Source of the DNA: Kazachstania africana CBS 2517
Lineage: Eukaryota > Ascomycota > Saccharomycetes > Saccharomycetales > Saccharomycetaceae
DNA length: 64,000 bases
Reading direction: 5' to 3'
NCBI RefSeq assembly: GCF_000304475.1
Contig: NC_018942.1
Location: 620,001 to 684,000 of the forward strand
In this document: piece by piece, positions 9,556 through 19,679 of the stretch
Layout of the letters: every line of letters starts with the position of its first letter
Numbering within the stretch: position 1 is the first letter of the stretch
Translations under genes and position numbers: made by a program
The notes under the pieces: model-generated
What the model was told of the DNA's origin: nothing
Seen by the model: the letters and a program-made list of their open reading frames with translations, nothing else
Database searches by the model: none

Positions 9556-10668
9556 ATGAATTCTGTGATGGCAAGCTATTATAAGACTTTAGACTCGCAA
9601 GAGACAGTTCCAAGAGAACCTCACCGTATGTCTCACACAATAAAAGATAGTATTAATAGTAGTAATGATAATATTCCATTTGATAGAAGAACAAGTACTA
9701 TTTCTGATCATAATAAAAATGATAGTATAATATTACCGCCAATTTCTTCAATAATCCCAAATCAAACAAGTACATCTAATGAAAAGAAAGATATTATTTA
9801 TTCTTCTCCATCAGATAAACCAAATAATAGTATGATCAATACTTCTATGGAGCAAGCTGTGCAAACTCCACGCAGTATGGTGCAATCCAAAGAACTCTCG
9901 TCACAAAGTCTTACTCAGGATTTTAATAATAATAATAATACTATGAAATACTATCAACGTGATTCTATAGCAAGTCCATATTCAAATCCATTACAACAGC
10001 CCATCCAAATGGTCCCCGCTTATGGTTTACATCTTCAACAGGATCCACAGCAGCAAGGAAGATTTTTCCACGTATATTCTCAACCAACAGTACCTATTGA
10101 GGCACAATTACCACAACTGCAAATACAGCAGCAACAGGCACTGCAAGCACAGGCACAATATCAACAGATGTCACAGCAAGGTCAATACCCAATTAGAATA
10201 CGACCAACTCATGATCCACATAGAATGTCACCTTCAGAACCATACCTCTATGGACAAAGTGGATATTTCATTACTCCAACAAATTCTGTCAATAGAGCAG
10301 CTACTATGGGAAATATTCCCCATCAGCAAGCAACAACAGTCATACCTGATGTCCAGAGACAAGCACAATTTTCTAATGTGTATCCATCGGGCCTGCCAAC
10401 ACCTGCAACGATTCAATCAAACTTGAGTTTAGCTATACGACTACGCAAACAATGTCCAGTGTGTGGGAAGATCTGTTCAAGACCTTCTACTTTAAAAACG
10501 CACTACTTAATTCATACTGGTGATACTCCTTTCAAATGTCCTTGGAAAGGCTGTACCAAGTCGTTTAATGTCAAGAGTAATATGTTGAGACATTTCAAAA
10601 GCCACGAAAAGAAGGCCGCCTCAAAGAAAGAAACTGAAGGATTACATGATTCCTTTGAAAGCAGCTGA
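9556..10668 (+). CDS. CMR3: C2H2 zinc-finger transcription factor of the CMR3/YPR015C type
   Basis: The 370-residue protein has two adjacent C2H2 fingers near its C-terminus: C300, C303, H316, H320 and C328, C333, H346, H350, joined by a TGDTPFK linker. The finger sequence (SRPSTLKTHYLIH and SFNVKSNMLRH) is that of the poorly characterised S. cerevisiae pair YPR013C (CMR3)/YPR015C. Position supports this, because those genes lie close to RLF2 and MCM4 there too, with the same relative orientation. The N-terminal 290 residues are low complexity, N/S-rich then strongly Q-rich (about 150-215), typical of activation or repression regions. It is presumably a nuclear DNA-binding regulator; targets are unknown. 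Only one copy is present here, where S. cerevisiae has two. Start at residue 1 or at M5 is possible. Confidence 0.8.
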   Translation: MNSVMASYYKTLDSQETVPREPHRMSHTIKDSINSSNDNIPFDRRTSTISDHNKNDSIILPPISSIIPNQTSTSNEKKDIIYSSPSDKPNNSMINTSMEQAVQTPRSMVQSKELSSQSLTQDFNNNNNTMKYYQRDSIASPYSNPLQQPIQMVPAYGLHLQQDPQQQGRFFHVYSQPTVPIEAQLPQLQIQQQQALQAQAQYQQMSQQGQYPIRIRPTHDPHRMSPSEPYLYGQSGYFITPTNSVNRAATMGNIPHQQATTVIPDVQRQAQFSNVYPSGLPTPATIQSNLSLAIRLRKQCPVCGKICSRPSTLKTHYLIHTGDTPFKCPWKGCTKSFNVKSNMLRHFKSHEKKAASKKETEGLHDSFESS

Positions 10669-11709
10669 AAAAAAGTATATATTCCTTTCCATAACGCCTA
10701 ATAAAGATTCCTCTTAATTATAATAAGAAGCTCTGTTCAAGTTGTGTAATCTATACAGATATATTTAATAGTATGACAGTATTTTCTTTTTGCCTTTGAC
10801 GTGGTAAGAGTCTGAACGGTTGTTAACATAACATGTGACCTGTAACAAGAAAAAGAAAAACAGGCAGTACTTAACCCAGTGGCTGGAACAGTATATGCTC
10901 GAGCCAAACCGAATTAAAAATAAAAAATATCTCGAAATTCTGTTTGTGATCTTTTAAAACTGTAGATCCTTATTTGACAAAGACAAGATCTGAATATAAA
11001 ACATCTTCAACCCGATGGATCTACTGCAAATCGGGAAAATTCCAAGTTTGTGCCGCGACTGCTAAGAGCGAGAAAAAGGAAAATAAGCTACTTTGACGAA
11101 TAATCTGCGAACTGACAGAAATGGAGGAATTCCACCTCACTATTACACGATTGAGCATGGCATTAGAGTTTCAACGACTTGCTTATACTACATCTACAGT
11201 GAAACCAGATATAGAGTGTGCCAATAGATGCAATATTTAGATCCTTTGTTGCAGTTTCATAGATGTTGGTTCGTAGCTTGAGTTCTCGTGCAAGCATTTC
11301 TGACCATTGAGAATATCTCATGGCAAAACCTATCTGTTCAAGACTACAAACGAAGCAAACCAAGATAGCACGTTGTGGGCTGCCGACACAGGAGGGATTT
11401 CTTTATATACATTAAAACGGCAATATAATTCCGGAGAATTTTGGTGATACATAGAAGTAAAACTTAGCATTGTGGTCAACTATAATATATCATGTGATAT
11501 AGTGAGTCATCTTACTTATATCACATAATTCAGGAAGTATCTTCATCAATGAGACGAAAACAGCTGTAATAAAGAAGCAGTACAATTGTAAGAGCAAATA
11601 AAGATGCATGAAAAAAAGAGTTACTATTCGTGTTCACAAGGAAGGTTATCATTAGTTATTGTAATTTATAAAATTGAACTTTGCTTTGAATAGAAAGAAA
11701 ATCACATTA
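10669..11709. other. 1 kb convergent intergenic region
   Basis: The two flanking genes end towards each other, so no promoter is required here, yet about 1 kb remains. Only an unconvincing 66-codon minus-strand frame (11163-11363) is present. I see no tRNA, repeat or recognisable relic. The length suggests a lost gene or an unrecognised non-coding RNA. Confidence 0.5.
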
Positions 11710-12867
11710 CTACTGGGAAAAATGGCGCCTTGGGAGACTCACCATGCGATGTTTAAATGATCCTGGGCTTGAACGATTTAATGGCTTTGTTTTTGCCTTT
11801 TTTGGTGACTTACAGATACTTATCAAACTGTTGAAAACATCTTCTATCAAACTGGAATTCCTAGAATTGAATTCTCCAAAATCTTCGGCGTCTAGAATAT
11901 GCAATAATTCACTTTCTGTCATTTCATTTATAGATTTATTGTGCTGATCATTTTCCTGTGATCTATTGGGCAAATGCTCAGTGGCGTCATGATATATTTC
12001 GGTTTCTTCATTTAGAGGGCGAGGTGCCAAATCTTGGAATATGAAGTCTCTTACAATATCCCATTCCCATTTTCGATTCAACCAAGCTCTAAAAAAATGT
12101 TTTCTTGGAGCAATTTGTATACCAGAATGACGGGGTTTCCACTCGCCATCACTGTCTATGGCTTCAGAAACAATATCATCATATTGTATTTCATTCTCCC
12201 AATGGAATGGTCGAACTAACCAATGAATTTCTTTGTTTCCCGGATTATAGACTCTCTTTGGGAAGAATTTCCCATCCTGCTCCAAGAATTTTCGAACAGC
12301 CAGCTCAATTTGTAAACGTTTATGTTCAATACTATCATAATTGTAATATTTTTTACTAGTCCTTAAAAAAATTGGGCAATATTCACCAAACATTTTCTCA
12401 AAAAGATTTTTCTTTTTATCTTCTTTGACTATTACAATATTTCGAGTAGTTTGAGCCACAATTGGCATTGTTTGTTCCATGTTGGCGTCTATTTGAAAAG
12501 GTATACTATTTCGAAAATCCTGTGACACATCTCTGAAGTTCTTTCTATTACTTCCATTTTCAAAATGAAGAGGTACCAAGATATTGCCACTTCTGTCCTG
12601 TAACTCAATTGGTTTGCTGTTGAAATTATTCTTACTCTTAACAAGATTAGGAATTTCATATTTCTTCAACCAATTCATTACAATATTCTGTCCAATTGTA
12701 ATCAAACCATAACCATTTTCTTCAATCTTCATACTTGTTTTAATATTTTCCAAAGTAAAATAAATCAACTCTTGATTGACAGTACTTAATTTCTTGACAT
12801 CATTATCAATTCTTTTCAATTTATTCGCTATGACGGATTGATTTTTATCATCTCTTGACAAAGCCAT
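11710..12867 (-). CDS. Unidentified protein, main frame of a split gene
   Basis: I do not recognise this 385-residue product. It begins within a region where another frame (12888-13067) carries what looks like its N-terminus. If the two are read as one, a continuous amphipathic helix crosses the join. Visible features: a helical N-terminal part with charged heptads (about residues 10-85), a basic linker, then a conserved-looking block about 160-290 rich in aromatic residues (motifs FLRTSKKYY, IHWLVRPFHW, HFFRAWLNRKWEWD). The tail is polar and Ser-rich, ends basic (PRRHFSQ) and has several possible phosphorylation sites. No membrane segment is seen. The aromatic block suggests a folded domain, which argues against random sequence. 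The gene lies between the YPR013/015-type finger gene and MDJ1, a junction with no S. cerevisiae counterpart to name it by. Confidence 0.65.
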   Translation of the reverse strand: MALSRDDKNQSVIANKLKRIDNDVKKLSTVNQELIYFTLENIKTSMKIEENGYGLITIGQNIVMNWLKKYEIPNLVKSKNNFNSKPIELQDRSGNILVPLHFENGSNRKNFRDVSQDFRNSIPFQIDANMEQTMPIVAQTTRNIVIVKEDKKKNLFEKMFGEYCPIFLRTSKKYYNYDSIEHKRLQIELAVRKFLEQDGKFFPKRVYNPGNKEIHWLVRPFHWENEIQYDDIVSEAIDSDGEWKPRHSGIQIAPRKHFFRAWLNRKWEWDIVRDFIFQDLAPRPLNEETEIYHDATEHLPNRSQENDQHNKSINEMTESELLHILDAEDFGEFNSRNSSLIEDVFNSLISICKSPKKAKTKPLNRSSPGSFKHRMVSLPRRHFSQ

Positions 12868-12887
12868 AACTTCATTAATTTGTTTGA

Positions 12888-13067
12888 AAAAAATACAGAG
12901 ACAATTCTGAATATATTTTGAACAAAACTGACATCTTTTTTAGTTCCAAAATCATTATGACCTCTTATGTCGGAGGAATTCGAACTAAGTGAACCCACTG
13001 ATTCTTTTATTTCCTTTGAATTCGCCATGTGCAGGAATTCGAGTGGGTCTTCTGGACGTAAATACAT
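12888..13067 (-). pseudogene. N-terminal part of the same gene in a different frame
   Basis: An ATG at 13067 opens a frame of about 58 codons (MYLRPEDPLEF...) that runs into a T7 tract on the coding strand (12888-12894 on the plus strand). Past the tract this frame soon stops, while the other frame continues into the 385-residue protein. One extra T, or a -1 shift at the tract, would join them. The residues before it (VQNIFRIVSVFF) and after it (KQINEVMALSRD) make one plausible amphipathic helix. No yeast 5' splice site (GTATGT) is visible, so an intron is unlikely. The cause could be a sequencing or assembly error, a real inactivating indel, or slippage. Confidence 0.5.
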
Positions 13068-13465
13068 TGATTAACAAACTGTACTAGAATTAAAAATCAA
13101 TGTATATTGTATCTCACCTTTAACCGGTCATTTGGTTGATATTAATATTGTTTAAAGTAACTTACTGACACAAATGGTACTCTATTGACAGTAAATAAGA
13201 TGCCGCGCACAGCCGCGTACATGTCAGACGTGAATGAAGTTTTTGCAAAAGAAACTGATCACCATGGTGGGGAGATCAGTTCAAAGGACATTTAAATTAA
13301 ATCTATGTGATAATATATCTATATATTCGTTTATAAAAGAACCAAATGTTAATATATACAAGATATTGGTTTAGTTACATGACTCGAAAGGTCGATTAGT
13401 ATTTCATTGTTGTAGTTGTTTTTTAATCATCTGCGGTCCTATATACAGTTTTCTTTGAAGCCTCT
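13068..13465. other. Intergenic between MDJ1 3' end and the split gene's promoter
   Basis: This is the promoter side of the split gene and the 3' side of MDJ1, both on the minus strand. A small CpG-containing patch (CCGCGCACAGCCGCG, about 13203-13217) stands out from the AT-rich background. No gene or RNA is visible. Confidence 0.5.
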
Positions 13466-14962
13466 TCAGCTGTTCTTTTCGCCTTTAATTTTCTTAAAAG
13501 TGTTAGATATGAATTTTTCTAATCTTCCTAATGCACTTGGTTCATCGGGATTATATTCGGTGGTATTCGACGTTTGTGTATTGTGCTTAGTTGAAGTTTG
13601 TGTAGATGTTGTCGAGTTCGTATTTGATTTTTTAGCTGTAGTATCATTAGTGATATCAGCAAGGGCCTCCCATAAGCATTTTTCTGCTTGAGATTGTGGT
13701 TTCTTAATGATTATTTTATATTGAACTTTCATATTGCCGCGGTTTGTAGTATTAGTACTTCTCGAAAAGATATTTGAACGAGGAACACCCATATTTGGAA
13801 TTGAGATAATCTGGTCATTTTGAGTACCTGGAGAAACTCTCAATCTAACATTGGTACCATCGATTGATGGTATTGTCACAATACCACCTAGTGCCGCCGT
13901 AGTGATTGGAATTTCCATAGTATACCAAATATCGTATTTATCTCTAATTTTGAATTTTGTGTCATTGATGACATTAATTTTAATTAAGATATCACCTCTT
14001 GTCATTCTAACGTTATTATTATTAATTAAATCTGGATCCATTGCCATTTGTGGATATGACCCTTTATTTGATACTCTAATGACATCGCCATCTTGTAACG
14101 CGTTTGGTAAATCTACAGTAATTTCTTTATTTCTTTTGAATTCTACACCATCACCGTGACAATGATTACAATAATCATTTGGATCAATTTTTGTACCTTC
14201 ACCATTACAATCATTACAAGTTGACATCATTTGGAAACCACCACGGATATGAACACGGGTCCCTGTACCATTACAGGTTTGACAAGTAGATTTATGAGCA
14301 TTGTGTTTCAAACCTGAACCATTACAAGTGTTACATGGATCAAATGAGTTAAAATTTAATTTAACATTTTTTTTACCAAATACGGAATCTTTAAAGTTTA
14401 AATTATAATTTAAATGGATTGTATCACCTTTAAATTCCCTAAAGAAGTTTCTATTACTATTACTAGTATTATTTGAATGTTGTTGTTTAAAAGCATTACC
14501 GAATAAATCTTCGAAATTGATGCCACCAAAATCACTGAATGGATTATTTGTGGTACCGAAACCGAATGGATCCGATGTAAATGGGTTACTATTACCGCTG
14601 GTATTTATATTTGGGTCGAAAGCAGATGGACCAAATTGATCGTATTGTTTTCTTTTCTGTTCATCACTTAAAATTTCATAGGCATTTTGTAAATCATGAA
14701 ATTTTGCCTCTGCATTTTCTTCTTTATTAATATCAGGATGATATTTTTTAGCTAATTTATAGTAAGCTTTTTTGATGTCTGATTGTGAAGCATTTGAATT
14801 TATACCCAATGTCTTATATGGATCTTTAATTTTATTATTTAATATTAGATTTGTTGTATGGAATGAGTTTTTCCAAATTGTCGCTGTTGTTGCTGTGTTC
14901 TTTATTAATATTCGTCTTGTTACTGAGGGTAGAAGTAGTGATTTTGAACATATACTAAACAT
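13466..14962 (-). CDS. MDJ1: MDJ1, mitochondrial DnaJ (Hsp40) co-chaperone
   Basis: Mdj1 stimulates the matrix Hsp70 Ssc1 in protein folding and mtDNA maintenance. The 498-residue protein begins with a mitochondrial presequence: residues 1-45 lack acidic residues and are rich in S, T, R and K. A J domain (about 47-109) carries the invariant HPD at 75-77, followed by a G/F-rich segment (about 110-156). Four CxxCxGxG zinc repeats begin at 210, 227, 249 and 265, and then comes the DnaJ C-terminal substrate-binding domain. A polar T/N/S-rich insert of about 35 residues lies near the C-terminus (about 435-470). All hallmarks of a type I DnaJ are intact. It is divergent from HSP12, as YFL016C/YFL014W in S. 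cerevisiae. Confidence 0.96.
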   Translation of the reverse strand: MFSICSKSLLLPSVTRRILIKNTATTATIWKNSFHTTNLILNNKIKDPYKTLGINSNASQSDIKKAYYKLAKKYHPDINKEENAEAKFHDLQNAYEILSDEQKRKQYDQFGPSAFDPNINTSGNSNPFTSDPFGFGTTNNPFSDFGGINFEDLFGNAFKQQHSNNTSNSNRNFFREFKGDTIHLNYNLNFKDSVFGKKNVKLNFNSFDPCNTCNGSGLKHNAHKSTCQTCNGTGTRVHIRGGFQMMSTCNDCNGEGTKIDPNDYCNHCHGDGVEFKRNKEITVDLPNALQDGDVIRVSNKGSYPQMAMDPDLINNNNVRMTRGDILIKINVINDTKFKIRDKYDIWYTMEIPITTAALGGIVTIPSIDGTNVRLRVSPGTQNDQIISIPNMGVPRSNIFSRSTNTTNRGNMKVQYKIIIKKPQSQAEKCLWEALADITNDTTAKKSNTNSTTSTQTSTKHNTQTSNTTEYNPDEPSALGRLEKFISNTFKKIKGEKNS

Positions 14963-15508
14963 ACTTTGTTTAAAGTGGTGCTATTTTATGTGTGTCTTTC
15001 TCGAGTGGGATTGGTAAATGAGTTCTATATAGAGAGAACTGTATGGAATTTTAGAAAACTAGAGATTTTGAAAAATCATGATGGATGGAACCCTAATGTA
15101 TATTTATCATTATATACGCAAATGTACAAGACCTGAATAATGTCATGTGACTAGGGTTTAGACATTTGTGTAAAATTAGGGCTGAAGAAACGATGGGGAG
15201 GGATTTAAAAAAGAGCTAAAATCCGTGTGTGGGAATGGAGTAAGAAGACGTGTGAGTTTTTTTAGGGGAGTGGAGGCGATGGCAAGAACAAAGAGAGAAG
15301 AGAGTGGTTTGGCATATTAAGGGTACCACTGGTGATACAGCAGTGAGTGGGGTGGGCATCCCTAAAAAAGGGGAGGAGGAAGAGGAGGAGAGTGCAGCAA
15401 CTGATTGGATTGTAAATAAGGACAAAACCCCAACACATCATACAAGAGAGAGTTTCCACTGGGTATCCCTTCAGAGATGACACGGTACGATGGAAGAATC
15501 CTTTTGTC

Positions 15509-15548
15509 TGCGCGAATGAGATTGCGCGCGCTGCTGATGCGCATTGCG
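15509..15548. promoter_or_regulatory. CpG-rich patch in the MDJ1-HSP12 promoter
   Basis: Forty bases contain the palindromes GCGCGCGC-like and TGCGCA plus a further TGCG, in an otherwise AT-rich region. CGCG cores are bound by several yeast Zn2Cys6 and RSC-associated factors, so this may be a cluster of binding sites; no specific factor can be named. Confidence 0.35.
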
Positions 15549-15749
15549 TAATAGACGTCTCATGGTATGATCGGAGATGTAAACTGTTAGTGTTGCTGTT
15601 TGTTAATTGCTATTACGACGTTATTAATATCCCCTATAACCCAGTCCGTCAGTGGCTGTCAGTCAGTTCATTCTCAAAAGACGACGACAACAACACAGCG
15701 GCGGCGAAATACACACCAATTATACCCTATATGGTCTAGATCAATAGAG

Positions 15750-15750
<1 letters not shown>

Positions 15751-15781
<31 letters not shown>

Positions 15782-15823
15782 AATAATTAATAATTAATAA
15801 TAATAATGATGATGATGATGATA
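15751..15823. repeat. TAA/ATG trinucleotide microsatellite
   Basis: A run of TAA units (15751-15779) continues as imperfect TAA units and then GAT units to about 15823. It lies between the third and fourth STRE of the HSP12 promoter and could vary in length between strains. Confidence 0.85.
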
Positions 15824-15950
15824 GTAATTCCATTTTTGCAAACCATCCAGCCCCCTCATAACCAAAGATATACGTATATTAATATCTTCTCCCATTTAAT
15901 TGGTAAAACCTCCCATCAATTTAAACCCAGTTCCAATAACTATATAAGTA

Positions 15951-15958
15951 ACCACTTT
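15951..15958 (+). promoter_or_regulatory. HSP12 TATA box
   Basis: TATATAAG lies 106 bases upstream of the HSP12 ATG, the usual distance for a TATA-containing, stress-inducible yeast promoter. A run of ACT triplets (about 16004-16021) lies in the presumed 5' leader. Confidence 0.6.
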
Positions 15959-16063
15959 TTCTCTACTCTCTTGTAAATTTTACTTCTTCCTTTTGTTACT
16001 TCTTACTACTACTACTACTACATCACTTCAAGAAAAAAGTATCTTACAATAAATAAATCAAAC

Positions 16064-16420
16064 ATGTCTGACGTTGGAAGAAAAGATTTCGGTGACAAGG
16101 CCAAGGAAACTATCAAACCAGATTCCGAAAAATCCTATTACGAACAGGGTAAGGAAAAGGTCTCTGATGAATACGACAAATTAGCAGGTAAGCTACAGCC
16201 TGAGGAAAATAAGAGTACCACCCAGAGTTTAGGTGACTCTGCCCAAAGAGGCAAGGATTCTGCTGAAAACAAAGGTGAGTCCTACTCCGAACAGGCCAAG
16301 GAATACATGGACAGCGCAAAGAGCAAGTTGAATGAGGCTGTCGAATACGTATCCGGTAAGGTCCACGGCGGCACCGACGCTGCTGAAGGTGCAGCCAAAG
16401 ATAGCAGGGCTACAAAGTGA
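16064..16420 (+). CDS. HSP12: HSP12, stress-induced plasma-membrane-associated protein
   Basis: Hsp12 is a small hydrophilic protein that is disordered in water, folds into amphipathic helices on membranes and stabilises the plasma membrane during heat, osmotic and ethanol stress. The 118-residue product (109 in S. cerevisiae) starts MSDVGRKDFGDKA and holds the family motifs KPDSEKSYYEQGKE and LNEAVEYVSGKVHG. There is no signal peptide and no hydrophobic segment. Charged residues plus G, S and A dominate. The tail after the last motif is longer and richer in Ala than in S. cerevisiae. Four STREs and a TATA box lie upstream, in agreement with stress induction. Order and orientation relative to MDJ1 and IES1 match S. 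cerevisiae. Confidence 0.96.
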   Translation: MSDVGRKDFGDKAKETIKPDSEKSYYEQGKEKVSDEYDKLAGKLQPEENKSTTQSLGDSAQRGKDSAENKGESYSEQAKEYMDSAKSKLNEAVEYVSGKVHGGTDAAEGAAKDSRATK

Positions 16421-16540
16421 ACTTATTATATGCGAAGCAAATATAATGAATGATGCTCAATACAAACAGCAACAGGATGAAAATCTAGCGTAGCTGTTTA
16501 TTTTGCTCCCGTTTTATTTTCTCTTTTAACCTCTTTATAA

Positions 16541-16551
16541 TTTTATGTTTT
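16541..16551 (+). other. ARS consensus match (candidate replication origin)
   Basis: TTTTATGTTTT matches all 11 positions of the ORC-binding consensus WTTTAYRTTTW and sits in an AT-rich convergent intergenic region, the preferred setting of yeast origins. Single matches are frequent by chance, so origin activity is only a possibility. Confidence 0.25.
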
Positions 16552-16593
16552 TCTCTTTGGAAATATTTCTTATTTAAAAAAAAATAATAACTG

Positions 16594-16594
<1 letters not shown>

Positions 16595-16625
<31 letters not shown>

Positions 16626-16633
16626 TATTATTA
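16595..16633. repeat. TTA trinucleotide microsatellite
   Basis: About 13 TTA units with one interruption (ACT) lie in the convergent HSP12-IES1 spacer. Confidence 0.85.
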
Positions 16634-16763
16634 ACACTGCTTTATCTTGAACAATCTGAAACCATATACTTTACGTATGCAATAATTAAATGCTAGAAAA
16701 CCGTCCACGATCGATTTTTTCCAATACTAGTATTACAAAAACTTCATATATAATGCATCCTAA

Positions 16764-18374
16764 TTATAACTTGAATAAATTATAATCCTTTGTATAATCT
16801 TCCCTCAAACTTTCATTATCGTCCTTCTCCCTTTGGAGGGTCTCAATTAACATTTTCTTAGCAATCTTGAAATCTTTCAAATAATCTGTTTCAAATCCTA
16901 GTAATCCATCGTTGAATCTTTTCCTTTTTTTACCACGAATACCAAGTACTGATGCCATCGGTATATCTTCAAAATCATTGAAAATTTTAATTAATCCAAC
17001 TTCATTCCTCTTTTGTCTAATTAAATCGTGAGATTTAATTAAATCATTCAAAAATTCAATTTGAGTCTTATTTATTTCCACAATTTTCTTATTTTCATCC
17101 TTTAATATTAATCGCGTTATCCTATCGTTATTATTCATTCCATTAGAATTATTTAGTCTACGTTTCCTAGTGGCATTATTATTATTACTATTATTTGTTA
17201 CTTCGTGTTCAGATTCATTTTCGATTTCATTTTCGAATTCGTTATCCATTTTCGATTGTGGTTCCTCCATCGGAGTCCCCAATGTTGATTCAACTGTGCT
17301 TTCCAGGGTCGTTTCTTCACCATTTGTTTCTTGCTCAAGTCTCTTCTTTGACTCTTTAGGCTTCTCTCTATCAATATTATTTTTCACTAAAAATTCTTTT
17401 CTTTTCAATTTACGTTCATTACCAAATTCAACTTCATCAGAGGTATCAATATCATCTAAATAAATATACTTTTCTTCATTGACTTGTTTCACATCCTTAC
17501 TTAGTCGTAGAGGTAAAATAAAGTGACCACTACCATCTTCTTTCTCCTTACCAAAAATCTTCAAAGATTCAATAATTTCATTTTCATTTAATTCCGTCTC
17601 TAAATGAATATAAATTAACCATAATAAAATATTAACTCTATCATTAACTTCAAAATTTGATTGATCCAATATTGCAAATAATGTCAAATGCTTTTCATAA
17701 TCAATAAATTTTGTATTATTTAAAAAGGTTGAATCAATTAATTTACTATTTTCAACCATTGTAAATATTAGATTAATTAAATTTAGATTTTTCGGTCTCT
17801 TTAAAATATTATCATAGATTTCATTTAAACTAAAAAGTTCATTACCCAAGGGTAAATTTTTTAAAATTGATTTCAATCTTGGTGTATCTTGTAAAGATTT
17901 AACATTATTATTATTAATTTGTAATATCGGTATCGAATGATACGTTCTCAGTTGTGATGTCATTTCAATATAGAAATTTATTGTAGTGTTTAATTTACCA
18001 AAATTAATTAATAAACTTAATAAACATGTTGAAAATGAAATCTTGGGATCCATTAATAGCTTATCTCTAAGTATCTTGGAACATTTTTCTGAACTTGCTA
18101 CGGTTAAAGTATACAACTGAACAAAAGTTAGTTTATCATCTTTAATAAAATTTTTAAAATTTAATTCATCATTTATCAAATCACCTTTAACAATATTTGG
18201 TATTAACTGAAATTTTAAATAGTTATCCTTAAAGATATTTGTAAAAATTTTTTTCTTATCAGTTAATAAAGTCTTTAAAAAATGATATTGAATGTCATCT
18301 CTAGTGAAAAATTCACCATCAGGTTTCTTTAAATGTCTATTATAACGTGTATGATAGTGAGAAGAAGAACTGTT

Positions 18375-18425
<51 letters not shown>

Positions 18426-18713
18426 TTTAACATCCAGTTGTAAAATATTTACATTATTTGATTTAATTTGGTTACTATTAAGATTTGTTCCGGTTATACT
18501 AGTATTATCTTCACTCTGTGTGGATTCATCATCAACATCAATATCATCATCATCATCGTCCTGTTCGTCTATTGTGGTATTACTACTTAAATCTATCGAA
18601 TTCTTATTTGCTGTAGGAGTGTGTTGTAGAGATAATTTCTGGTCGTCTATTGAACCATGAACTGGAGTCTCTTGAAATACATCGTGTATTGGATCATAAA
18701 CTCTACCACCCAT
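16764..18713 (-). CDS. IES1: IES1, subunit of the INO80 chromatin remodeller
   Basis: Ies1 is a yeast-specific subunit of INO80, which slides nucleosomes and exchanges H2A.Z in the nucleus. The 649-residue protein starts [14 protein letters not shown], the characteristic Ies1 N-terminus. It has an acidic stretch (about 50-65) and a 16-residue glutamine run (98-113), then the folded conserved part from about 120 to 420, with many Leu/Ile/Asn helices. A charged linker with E- and N-rich stretches follows, and then a C-terminal basic segment with the [17 protein letters not shown] motif (about 590-612). Synteny supports the call: it converges on HSP12 as YFL013C does. The genes that follow in S. 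cerevisiae, YFL012W, HXT10 and WWM1, are absent here. Confidence 0.9.
18375..18422 (-). repeat. Pure CAA repeat coding polyglutamine in IES1
   Basis: Sixteen uninterrupted CAA codons encode Q98-Q113. The purity makes it prone to length change. Confidence 0.9.
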
Positions 18714-18930
18714 AATGCGATTATGAAATGATTTGAATGGTTGTTATATGGTTTTTACAAGAATAAAAAAGACTGTTACAATTAATTAACATTATTTTTA
18801 TAATTGGAAGAGGATTGTGGTTAGCAGCAACCTACGGGAGAACAGAAAAATAATATTACCTCCTATCTTGTACTTTCCCATTCCTTTCTTCTGATTGCAT
18901 ATTTCTAAAAAACTGACCCAGAGGAGAGGC

Positions 18931-18931
18931 A

Positions 18932-18970
<39 letters not shown>
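18931..18970. repeat. (AAAG)10 microsatellite
   Basis: Ten perfect AAAG units, about 220 bases upstream of IES1, followed by GAC-rich sequence. Confidence 0.9.
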
Positions 18971-18971
<1 letters not shown>

Positions 18972-19565
18972 GATGCGACGACAACGACGACGACGACAAG
19001 AGTTTTCACCACACAACAAGTACGGGAATGGAAAATTAATTACAGAGAGAGACAGCAATCATCAATTATACAACAACCGTAAGAAAAACACGTGTAAAAT
19101 GAAGGAGAAAGGAATAATCGTTAGAAAGTCATCTTAGCCCTTCTTGTTGTTCCTTCCACTGTACGATGAAGTACTTACTTACAATTACCATTAATAGTAC
19201 AAACTATCCGATACTATCCATATTTACTACTGCAAATTCAACTGGAAACCGCAAAATTGGTGATTACTTTCCCATTGAAATCGGCCGCGTCTACGGCTAT
19301 TTCTCAGTGATTTTCAGTTCTCCCTCTCTCAGGCATTTCCTCTTGAAATTTTTTTTTCCTTTCTTCGCCCTCGTTCTGCTTGGCCAAAATTTTCAACGTG
19401 TGATAGAATCGCGCAATTCTCCTTGGCTGTTTGTGAGCACCGCTGCTGCTAGTAGTACTAGTGGCGAATATGCAAGTGTTCATTGATGGATGAGAAAGAG
19501 CCACTTCTCGCTTGTAAATATTATCATTATTCTGTAAACGCTGCTTTTTACTATATATAATTCAG

Positions 19566-19587
19566 ATATATATATATATATATATAT
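19566..19587. repeat. (AT)11 dinucleotide repeat
   Basis: An alternating AT run of 22 bases about 90 bases past the CDC4 stop codon. Confidence 0.9.
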
Positions 19588-19679
19588 GCGTCTTTGTATA
19601 TTCATATTTATGTGCATGGTTGAAGACATGTGTGCGAGATAAACAACGTAGCCTCTTATAGCTCCGTATACTACTTCTC

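Larger units (their letters stand above)
14963..16063. promoter_or_regulatory. Divergent MDJ1-HSP12 promoter region with four STREs
   Basis: The 1.1 kb between these two chaperone/stress genes holds four copies of the Msn2/4 stress element: AGGGG at 15264-15268 and 15369-15373, and CCCCT at 15631-15635 and 15852-15856. HSP12 in S. cerevisiae is a strong STRE-driven gene, so the region probably gives stress induction of HSP12 and perhaps of MDJ1. I did not find a clear three-unit heat-shock element by eye. A CpG-rich patch lies at 15509-15548 and simple repeats at 15751-15823. Confidence 0.65.
16421..16763. other. Convergent intergenic HSP12-IES1
   Basis: This AT-rich space between two converging genes should hold both polyadenylation regions. 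It also carries an ARS-consensus match (16541-16551) and a TTA microsatellite (16595-16633). No gene is visible. Confidence 0.6.
18714..19679. other. Intergenic IES1 promoter / CDC4 3' side, with simple repeats
   Basis: The 966 bases between two minus-strand genes hold three simple repeats: ten AAAG units at 18931-18970, a GAC-rich run at about 18976-19000, and (AT)11 at 19566-19587. Small frames across the repeats are artefacts. In S. cerevisiae this interval holds YFL012W, HXT10 and WWM1; I see no trace of them. Confidence 0.6.

Noticed and set aside
12888..13067. Intron joining the two frames of the unidentified gene
   Set aside because: No GTATGT-type 5' splice site or TACTAAC branch point is visible between them.
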